A stretch of 57,458 nt of DNA from Micromonospora solifontis. Its GTDB lineage: Bacteria; Actinomycetota; Actinomycetes; Mycobacteriales; Micromonosporaceae. The stretch covers positions 1 through 57,458 of the forward strand of contig NZ_RJLN01000035.1 in NCBI RefSeq assembly GCF_003725545.1, read 5' to 3'. Of the stretch, positions 48,602 to 57,458 are shown one piece after another (the first letter of the stretch is position 1; the number at the start of each line of letters is the position of its first letter). A model generated the notes under the pieces. It made no database searches. It was given only the letters and a program-made list of their open reading frames with translations, and was not told the origin of the DNA. The position numbers and the translations under genes are program-made.

Positions 48602-49252
48602 TCAGGAGCTGTAGCCGCGGCTGGCGATCCAGTGCGCCAGGGCGTCCACGTCCATCCGGTACGAGGCCATGTCCGGGTTGGCCGAGTCGGCGATCGTCAC
48701 GACCTTGCCACCGTCCCGGTAGCCCACCACGCTGATGTAGTGGCCACCCTCGAAGGAGTGGGTGTTGCCGTCGGTGTCGGTGGCGGTGCCGGCGATGTTG
48801 GCGACCACGGCCCGGCCGTCGTCCACGGCCTTGACGATGTCAGTGCGCAACTGCTCGACGTGCTTGGCGTCGACCTTGTCCACCGGCATCTCGGTGCTGT
48901 GGTACGCGTTGCGACCGGTCTCCTTGTTCAGCACCGGGGTGATGTCGTTGATGCTGTTGGTGCCGTTCTCGGTGGTGCCCATCTCGCGGGCCATGGCGTC
49001 GACGTCGATGTTCTTGCCCTGCACGCTCAGCGCGTTACGGGTGGCGGCCGGGCCACAGTAGTAGAAGTTCGGCTGGGCCTCGTAGCGGACGTTGAGCTCC
49101 CGCTCGCCGCCGTGCTTGCGGTCGGTCTGCACCTGCGCCGTCGGCTTGGCCTCGGCGGCGTGCGCGGCGATGGCGGGGCCGGCGATCCCACCGGCGGTGG
49201 CGGCGAAGCCGGCAGCGGTCAGAACGGTCTTACGCAGCAGAGTGGTAGCCAT
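48602..49252 (-). CDS. Secreted C39-like (papain-fold) peptidase
   Basis: The 216-residue protein has a signal peptide (~1-33, ending AIAAHAA) and a C39_2-type cysteine peptidase domain: nucleophile Cys66 in FYYCGPAATR, His171 in GGHYISVVGY and Asp189 in IADSANP form the catalytic triad. Size and single domain suggest an extracellular protease or wall/peptide-processing enzyme, not an ABC-linked bacteriocin leader peptidase. The ATG lies downstream of a long GC-rich region that contains two copies of a 14 bp repeat, likely promoter elements. Confidence 0.88.
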   Translation of the reverse strand: MATTLLRKTVLTAAGFAATAGGIAGPAIAAHAAEAKPTAQVQTDRKHGGERELNVRYEAQPNFYYCGPAATRNALSVQGKNIDVDAMAREMGTTENGTNSINDITPVLNKETGRNAYHSTEMPVDKVDAKHVEQLRTDIVKAVDDGRAVVANIAGTATDTDGNTHSFEGGHYISVVGYRDGGKVVTIADSANPDMASYRMDVDALAHWIASRGYSS

Positions 49253-49387
49253 GATGAAGTCACGCCTTCCATTCGGGGGTTCCGCGGCACCCGCGAAAGG
49301 GGGGTGCGGTGCGTGCCGCGAGAAAAGGGGGGAAAGTCTGCGAGAGGGTGGGCCCGGCGGTCGGGGGGTGACCTGCTCGGGCGGCCC

Positions 49388-49477
49388 GGGGATGTAACGA
49401 CCGGGGGCGGGGGGGTGATTCCCTCGACCTCACCGGCTCCATGGACCAGGCGTTCGCGGTCCGGGGGATGTAACGAC
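49388..49477 (-). promoter_or_regulatory. Duplicated 14 bp motif upstream of C39 peptidase gene
   Basis: GGGGATGTAACGAC occurs exactly at 49388-49401 and 49464-49477 (76 bp apart, about 7 helical turns). On the minus strand it reads GTCGTTACATCCCC, toward the C39 gene start at 49252. Possibly two promoters or two binding sites of one regulator. Confidence 0.45.
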
Positions 49478-49798
49478 GGCCGGTGGCCGGTCATTCCGAC
49501 CGGGGCTGCCGACCCCTTGCGGGGGCGGTGGTTGCCGCGCGGTCTGCCATGTTCAACGACCCCCGCCCCGCCATCATTCCGCCCGTGGGATGGCCCCGGC
49601 CACACGACACCGGGCCCATCAACCACCCAGTGGGCCTGACAGGGACATCCCCACGACCAGCGCAACCGCACAGGCCCTCCGATACCGGACACCCAGTCCA
49701 CCCGGCCCGCCATGACCGGTCAGCAGCCGACCGGACACGAGACCCCCGTCGCCCACTCCAGCCCGGGCCCACACCATCCCCCGGCGGGCTCTGCGGTC

Positions 49799-49851
49799 GG
49801 TGGAACGCTATGGAGGTCACCGGCGCCCGGAGACCTCCATAGCGTTCCACC
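49799..49851. repeat. Palindromic element D
   Basis: Perfect 20 bp arms (GGTGGAACGCTATGGAGGTC and complement, 49799-49818 and 49832-49851) with a 13 nt loop, inside the gene-free spacer. AT-richer than the flanks, no T-run, not next to any gene end; more like a dispersed REP-like element than a terminator. Confidence 0.85.
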
Positions 49852-50295
49852 CACGGGACCGCCTCCGGCCAGGACCGGACAAACACCCCTATAACGACCT
49901 TCCCGGCCGGCCCGCGAGGCCGGCCGCTCGCGTGACCCGACACGACATCGCCGATCCGGCGGTATCCGACAGCCCACCCCCACCTCGACCTGCACGGGCC
50001 GACCCGCCCGAAGCGCGGGTTGCCGCAGTTTGGCGTGGGCTCGACTGGTGATGCCCCGGGTTGCCGCATCCGGAGTCGATCCAGACGTCCGCCATCGGCG
50101 CTCCCTCGGCGCCGCCATCCGGACATTCTTCGCGCCCAGGGCCGGCAATGATCGACTCGGGCTGCGGCAGGTGGGGGTGACCACTGGCCAGGATGCGGCC
50201 GTTTGCGGCAGCCGGAGTGGATCGAGCACTCCGGCCACGCCGACCTCGCCGAAGGTGCCCGCCGACCTTCGGGCCGGGCGCGGCGGGCGCGACGG

Positions 50296-52236
50296 TCAGG
50301 GGGTGGGGGTGGCCTTGGCGTTCTCGTCGAGGGCGGCGAGGATCGCCTCGGCGGTACGCCGGCCCACGCCGGGCACCTCGGTGATCTCCTCGACCGTGGC
50401 GCCGGAGAGGCGCTTGAGCGAGCCGAAGTGCCGCAGCAGCGCCTTGCGGCGTACCTCACCGAGGCCGGGGATGTTGTCGAGCCCCGATTCGGTCATCCGC
50501 TTGGAGCGGCGCTGGCGGTGGAAGGTGATGGCGAACCGGTGCGCCTCGTCGCGTACCCGCTGGAGCAGGTAGAGCGCCTCCGAGGTGCGCGGCAGGATGA
50601 CGGGGAACTCGTCGTCGGGCAGCCAGACCTCCTCCAGCCGCTTGGCCAGGCCGCAGAGCGCCACGTCGTCGATGCCGAGTTCGGCGAGGGCCTGCGCGGC
50701 CGCCGCGACCTGCGGGGCGCCGCCGTCGACCACGACCAGCTGCGGCGGGTACGCGAACTTACGCGGCCGGCCGGTCGTGGGGTCGATGCCCGGGCGGTCC
50801 GGGTCGCCGGCGGTCTCCTCGCCGATCTCCCCGGTCTCGGCGCGGGCGTCGAGGTAACGGGCGAAACGCCGGCGCAGCACCTCGGACATGGCGGAGAGGT
50901 CGTCGGTGGCGCCCCGGACGACGAACCGGCGGTATTCGCTCTTGCGGGGCAGGCCGTCCTCGAAGACCACCATGCTGGCGACCACGTCGGTGCCCTGGAT
51001 CTGGGAGACGTCGAAGCACTCGATCCGCAGCGGCGACGTGCGCATGCCCAGCGCGTCGGCGATCTCGTCGAGGGCCTTGCTGCGGGTGGTCAGGTCGCCG
51101 GCGCGCTTGAGCTTGTGCCGGGCGAGCGCGTCCTTGGCGTTGCGTTCCACGGTCTCCAGCAGGGACCGCTTGTCGCCGCGCTGCGGCACCCGCAGCGTCA
51201 CCCGGCTGCCCCGGCGGGTGGAGAGCCAGTCGGCGAGCGCGTCCACGTCGCCCGGCAGCTCGGGCACGAGCAGCTCGCGCGGCACGTCGGCCTCGCCCTG
51301 CTCGCCGCCGTACACCTGCGTGCAGAAGTGGTGCACCAGGTCGCCGGTGGTGACCTCCTCGGTCTTCTCCACCACCCAGCCGCGCTGGCCGCGGACCCGC
51401 CCGTCGCGCACGTGGAAGACCTGGACGGCGGCCTCCAGGGGGTCGTCGGCGAAGGCCACCACGTCGGCGTCGGTGCCGTCGCCCAGCACCACGGTCTGCT
51501 TCTCCATGGCCCGCCGCAGCGCCGCGACGTCGTCACGCAGCCGGGCCGCCCGTTCGAACTCGAGCTGCTCGCTGGCCTCCAGCATCTCCCGTTCGAGCTT
51601 GCGGACCATGGTGTCGGTGCGGCCGCCCATGAAGTCGCAGAAGCCGTTGACGATCTCCCGGTGCCGGTCGGCGGTGACGCTGCCGACGCAGGGCGCGGAG
51701 CACTTGCCGATGTAACCCAGCAGGCACGGCCGGCCCACCTGGCCGGCCCGCTTGAACACCCCGGAGGAGCAGGTCCGCGCGGGGAAGACCCGCAGCAGCA
51801 GGTCCAGCGTCTCGCGGATCGCCCAGGCGTGGGAGTACGGCCCGAAGTACCGCACCCCCTTGCGCTTGGCGCCCCGCATCACCTGCAGGCGCGGGTACTC
51901 CTCGTCGAGGGTGACCGCCAGGTACGGGTACGACTTGTCGTCGCGGTAGCGGACGTTGAACTTCGGGTCGTACTGCTTGATCCAGGTGTATTCCTGCTGG
52001 AGCGCCTCGACCTCGGTGGCGACGGTGATCCAGTCCACCGACTCGGCGGTGAAGACCATCTGCCGGGTGCGCTGGTGCAGGTTGACCGGGTCGGCGAAGT
52101 AGGAGTTGAGCCGGCTGCGCAGGTTCCGCGCCTTGCCGACGTAGATCACCCGACCGGTGCCGTCGCGGAAGCGGTAGACCCCGGGCGACTCCGGGATCGT
52201 GCCGGGCGCGGGACGGTAGGTCGAGGGGTCACTCAC
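50296..52236 (-). CDS. uvrC: UvrABC system protein C
   Basis: The 646-residue nuclease subunit has the N-terminal GIY-YIG domain ([26 protein letters not shown]), a central UVR motif region ([25 protein letters not shown]), the RNase H-like C-terminal nuclease ([17 protein letters not shown]...VVDGG) and a tandem HhH at the end ([17 protein letters not shown]). It makes the dual incisions of nucleotide-excision repair. GTG at 52236 is chosen as the start of the conserved part. The stop is followed by the gene-free spacer rather than rapZ. Confidence 0.96.
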   Translation of the reverse strand: MSDPSTYRPAPGTIPESPGVYRFRDGTGRVIYVGKARNLRSRLNSYFADPVNLHQRTRQMVFTAESVDWITVATEVEALQQEYTWIKQYDPKFNVRYRDDKSYPYLAVTLDEEYPRLQVMRGAKRKGVRYFGPYSHAWAIRETLDLLLRVFPARTCSSGVFKRAGQVGRPCLLGYIGKCSAPCVGSVTADRHREIVNGFCDFMGGRTDTMVRKLEREMLEASEQLEFERAARLRDDVAALRRAMEKQTVVLGDGTDADVVAFADDPLEAAVQVFHVRDGRVRGQRGWVVEKTEEVTTGDLVHHFCTQVYGGEQGEADVPRELLVPELPGDVDALADWLSTRRGSRVTLRVPQRGDKRSLLETVERNAKDALARHKLKRAGDLTTRSKALDEIADALGMRTSPLRIECFDVSQIQGTDVVASMVVFEDGLPRKSEYRRFVVRGATDDLSAMSEVLRRRFARYLDARAETGEIGEETAGDPDRPGIDPTTGRPRKFAYPPQLVVVDGGAPQVAAAAQALAELGIDDVALCGLAKRLEEVWLPDDEFPVILPRTSEALYLLQRVRDEAHRFAITFHRQRRSKRMTESGLDNIPGLGEVRRKALLRHFGSLKRLSGATVEEITEVPGVGRRTAEAILAALDENAKATPTP

Positions 52237-52302
52237 GCCATCAACCCTAGTCCGCACCCCCGACACCCCACCCCACCCCACGCCGACCACCCCCGCCCTG
52301 GT

Positions 52303-52361
52303 TGATCATGAAGTTGACGGCGATGTCGATCTCCGTGAACGCCGCTAACTTCATGATCGAC
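52303..52361. repeat. Palindromic repeat family A, copy 2
   Basis: The same 59 bp element as at 5514-5572 with 50 identical bases. Outer arms (GATCATGAAGTT / AACTTCATGATC) are perfect over 12 bp; two inner pairs are mismatched or G-T, then CGGCG/CGCCG pairs again. It lies 67 bp upstream of the uvrC start codon and is flanked by C-rich and G-rich runs that could lengthen the cruciform. Confidence 0.88.
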
Positions 52362-52411
52362 GGGGTGGGGTGGGCCGGGATGGGGTGGGCCGGGCCCGGG
52401 GTGGGGTGGGG
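52362..52411 (+). repeat. G-run tract, quadruplex-prone
   Basis: About ten runs of three or four G separated by one to three bases lie between the palindrome and the Rieske gene stop; the complementary C-run tract is at ~52257-52282 on the other side of the palindrome. Such spacing meets the usual pattern for G-quadruplex formation on the plus strand. Confidence 0.7.
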
Positions 52412-52900
52412 TTAGGCCAGGGTGATCTGTTCGCCGGTGACCTTGAGGTTCTTCGCGGGCAGCGGGCGGGTGGCGGGGCCCTGCTTGACCGAGCCATCGG
52501 TGATGGAGAAACGGCTGCCGTGGCAGGTGCAGTTGATGGTGCCGCCGTCGACGTTCGACACCGGGCAGCCCTGGTGGGTGCAGATCGGGTCGAATCCCTT
52601 GAACTCTCCCGCCTTCGGTTGGGTGATCACCACCCCCTTGGCCGCGAAGATCGCCCCACCGCCGACCGGGATGTCGGTGGTGCGGGCGAGCGGACCGGTG
52701 CTGTCCCGGTTGCCGCCCTCGGCGTCGCCCGCGCCGGTCGCGCCGGGGCCACCGCTGGTGGGCGCGGAGTTGCCCGGGCCCTGGTCGTCATCGCTGCCGC
52801 AGGCAGCCAGCACCACCGCCGCGCCCACCGCGCCGGCGCCCGCGAGCAGGGCCCGGCGCGTCCGTGCACCGGGCTCGGTCAACTCCTGGTCGTCCGTCAT
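52412..52900 (-). CDS. Tat-exported Rieske lipoprotein
   Basis: The 162-residue protein has a twin-arginine-type signal ([22 protein letters not shown], lipid Cys34) and a Rieske domain with ligands Cys107-x-His109 (ICTHQGC) and Cys124-x2-His127 (CTCHGSRF), plus Cys112 and Cys126 that can form the stabilising disulfide. The hydrophilic Gly/Asp-rich linker (36-72) tethers the domain outside the membrane. The electron partner is unknown; no bc1 or arsenite oxidase genes are nearby. It sits between uvrA and uvrC, a common actinomycete position. Confidence 0.88.
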   Translation of the reverse strand: MTDDQELTEPGARTRRALLAGAGAVGAAVVLAACGSDDDQGPGNSAPTSGGPGATGAGDAEGGNRDSTGPLARTTDIPVGGGAIFAAKGVVITQPKAGEFKGFDPICTHQGCPVSNVDGGTINCTCHGSRFSITDGSVKQGPATRPLPAKNLKVTGEQITLA

Positions 52901-53013
52901 GTCCTGCCCTTCTCTCGGCTGCCGCCGCCTGTCGTAATGTGCGGCCACACTGCTGGACACGCACCACAGTTGCGCACGGTTCATACTGACGCGTCACGAA
53001 ATGGACACCGAAA

Positions 53014-53043
53014 ACGGGCGGGCCGGTGTCCCGGCCCGCCCGT
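53014..53043 (-). terminator. Intrinsic terminator after uvrA
   Basis: Perfect 13 bp arms (ACGGGCGGGCCGG and complement) with a 4 nt loop lie 14 bp after the uvrA stop; on the minus strand the stem is followed by a short T-run (TTTTCGG). Confidence 0.8.
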
Positions 53044-53056
53044 CGTGACGTGTGGG

Positions 53057-56002
<2,946 letters not shown>

Positions 56003-56213
56003 GGTGCGTGTGCTCCCGGAAGAAGAATGTGAGGCGGATCTGTCCGCTCGGACCGTGGTCTGAGCGGTTTTCGAGGGTTGTCGAGGCGCAGAAATACGCC
56101 TGGGCAACTCTAGCCCTGAGGTACGACAAACTTCGTCGCGCGCACATTCCCCCAGCTCACCACGGTCGGGCGGAGCGGGTGACGCCCCGCCCGACCGGCT
56201 CGCACCGGCGCGG

Positions 56214-57293
56214 TCAGAATCCGCCGGGACCGGGCGGCGGCGCCGGACGCGCGGTGCGCCGGCGCTCCCCCCGCCAGCTCCCCCGCCGCTGGGCGGCCAG
56301 CCGGGTCTCCCGCCGTCGGCTCTCGTACGCCACCTCGCGCTGGAGCCGGCGCCAGCTCTCCCAACGCCGCACGGGCAGCTCACCGCTCTCCAGCGCCGCG
56401 CGCACCGCGCAGGCTGGCTCGGCGTCGTGCGCGCAGTCGGCGTACCGGCAGCCGGTGGCCAGCTCGGCGATGTCGGCGAAGGCCCGGTCCAGGCCGGCCG
56501 TGCCGTCCAGCAGGCCGACCGCCCGGACGCCGGGGGTGTCCAGCACCGCCCCGCCGCCCGGGATCGGCAGCAGCGACCGCCAGGTGGTGGTGTGCCGGCC
56601 CTTGCCGTCCACCCGGCGGATCGCCTGGGTCCGCATCACCTGCGCCCCGGCGAGCGCGTTGACCAGGCTCGACTTGCCCGCCCCGGAGGGACCGAGCAGG
56701 CCGAGGGTGCGCCCGGCCGCGACATGCCGGCGCAGCGGGTCCAGGCCGGTGCCCCGCTCGGCGCTGACCGGCAGCACCGGCACCCCGGGGGCGAGCGCGG
56801 CGAGCTGCCGGGCCACCGCCTCCGGGTCGGCGGCCAGGTCCGCCTTGGTGAGCACGATCAGCGGCTCCGCGCCGGACTCGTGGGCCAGCGAGAGCAGCCG
56901 TTCGATCCGGGCCGCGTCCGGCTCGGGGTGGACCGGTTCCACCACTGCGGCGGTGTCGAGGTTGGCGGCCAGAACCTGGCCGCTGGCGTCCTTGCCGGCG
57001 GTCCGCCGGATCAGCGCGGTACGGCGCGGCAGCACCGTCTCGACGGTGACCGGCCCGTCCGGCCAGCTGGCCAGCAGCACCCAGTCACCGGCGCAGGGCA
57101 GGGCGGCCAGGTCGCGGGCGGCGGCGGCCAGCACCCCGCCGCCCAGGCTGGCCCGGACCGGCCCCTCCCGGCAGAGCACGGTGCAGATCCCGCGGTCGAC
57201 GCGGGCCACCCGGCCCGGTCGCCTATCGGTACGACGTCCCACGTGTGCCGCCCGGTCGGCGTCCCAGCCGAGGGCGGTCAGGTCGATGTTCAT
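56214..57293 (-). CDS. rsgA: Ribosome small-subunit maturation GTPase RsgA
   Basis: The 359-residue protein is a circularly permuted GTPase: an N-terminal OB-like domain ([14 protein letters not shown]), G4 LTKAD, then G1 GPSGAGKSS and G3 DTPGVR, followed by the zinc knuckle C-x4-C-x-H-x5-C ([14 protein letters not shown]). It assists late 30S assembly. ATG at 57293 is chosen for GAGGACACC upstream; another ATG is ten codons earlier. The tail is Arg/Pro-rich. Divergence from uvrA's start leaves ~210 bp without a gene (56003-56213), in which I see nothing specific. Confidence 0.93.
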   Translation of the reverse strand: MNIDLTALGWDADRAAHVGRRTDRRPGRVARVDRGICTVLCREGPVRASLGGGVLAAAARDLAALPCAGDWVLLASWPDGPVTVETVLPRRTALIRRTAGKDASGQVLAANLDTAAVVEPVHPEPDAARIERLLSLAHESGAEPLIVLTKADLAADPEAVARQLAALAPGVPVLPVSAERGTGLDPLRRHVAAGRTLGLLGPSGAGKSSLVNALAGAQVMRTQAIRRVDGKGRHTTTWRSLLPIPGGGAVLDTPGVRAVGLLDGTAGLDRAFADIAELATGCRYADCAHDAEPACAVRAALESGELPVRRWESWRRLQREVAYESRRRETRLAAQRRGSWRGERRRTARPAPPPGPGGF

Positions 57294-57458
57294 GGTGTCC
57301 TCATCGGTGTCGAGGGGGTTCATGGCGGAACACGCGTGCTGCGACCGGCATGCTCACCACCTCCACTCCGACTCCCGGTGCCGCGTTCTGCGCCGACGGT
57401 AAGGGCCGCGCCGACGCGCCGAAAGCGATTTCCCCGGCGACGCGGCGGCGCCGTACCG

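Larger units (their letters stand above)
49253..50295. other. Gene-free, repeat-rich spacer
   Basis: In this ~1.04 kb between the divergent-facing C39 gene start and the uvrC stop I find no convincing gene: reading frames on both strands are low-complexity Pro/Arg/Gly without recognisable motifs. It contains G-runs, two copies of GGGGATGTAACGAC (49388-49401, 49464-49477), a long palindrome (49799-49851) and degenerate direct repeats (~50043-50087 and ~50182-50229). Confidence 0.6.

Noticed and set aside
49253..49500. c-di-AMP (ydaO-type) riboswitch upstream of the C39 peptidase
   Set aside because: Actinobacterial wall-hydrolase genes often have one, so I looked, but the conserved core sequences and stem arrangement are not recognisable here.
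49720..50238. Possible minus-strand gene in the spacer before uvrC
   Set aside because: The predicted peptide is Pro/Arg/Gly-rich, reads through a perfect palindrome and degenerate repeats, and has no recognisable ribosome site or domain.
56003..56213. LexA/SOS box upstream of uvrA
   Set aside because: By eye no GAAC-N4-GTTC-like palindrome is evident in the uvrA upstream region; a motif scan would be decisive.

Overview
The window looks like chromosomal DNA of a high-GC actinomycete, most likely a member of the Micromonosporaceae. Grounds for this are the very high GC content, the many GTG starts, and the actinobacterial markers WhiA, RbpA, OpcA, SufR, an acVLRF1-type peptidyl-tRNA hydrolase and an ECF42 sigma factor with a DGPF partner. 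I saw no rRNA, tRNA, CRISPR array, insertion sequence or prophage. Most of it is conserved housekeeping sequence, with accessory patches between the conserved blocks.

Layout. 1-9.7 kb: mixed genes (partial hypothetical, SDR oxidoreductase, Mug DNA glycosylase, ABC exporter, crotonase, small HTH protein, CadD-like transporter, ABC-F protein with an attenuator-like leader, zinc metallopeptidase, secreted seven-repeat RCC1 protein). 10-14.6 kb: a LysE-type exporter, then a two-component system divergent from a VanY-like lipoprotein and a membrane phosphodiesterase of VanJ type, which together resemble a reduced glycopeptide-resistance locus. 14.7-22.2 kb: acVLRF1 hydrolase and the suf operon (sufR-sufB-sufD-Rieske-sufC-sufS-sufU-sufT) for iron-sulfur cluster assembly. 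22.3-27.5 kb: heme A synthesis genes ctaA and ctaB, separated by a beta-helix protein, an ATP-grasp protein and a small unknown. 27.8-36.4 kb: the oxidative and non-oxidative pentose phosphate operon (tkt-tal-pgi-zwf-opcA-pgl). 36.5-43.6 kb, mostly minus strand: rbpA, secG, tpiA-pgk-gap, whiA-yvcK-rapZ. 43.7-50.3 kb: an accessory block (unknown protein, DinB-like, DGPF protein plus ECF42 sigma factor, RecQ, secreted C39-type peptidase, then about 1 kb without a gene). 50.3-57.3 kb: uvrC, Rieske lipoprotein, uvrA, rsgA.

How they work together. The suf, cta, pentose phosphate and lower glycolysis genes form a central-metabolism neighbourhood: iron-sulfur clusters, heme A for the terminal oxidase, NADPH from G6PD/6PGL (with OpcA helping G6PD), and triose-phosphate glycolysis next to secG. 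whiA-yvcK-rapZ is the usual envelope/development cluster. It normally adjoins uvrC, but here about 6.7 kb of accessory DNA separates them.

Beyond the genes, three things stand out. (1) Long, nearly perfect, relatively AT-rich palindromes (18-20 bp arms) sit in several intergenic spaces, and one family is present twice. (2) Several operon junctions (tal-pgi, zwf-opcA, opcA-pgl, sufS-sufU) are bridged by mini-ORFs whose starts and stops overlap those of the flanking genes. (3) A VanRS/VanY/VanJ-like four-gene locus lacks the vanHAX core.
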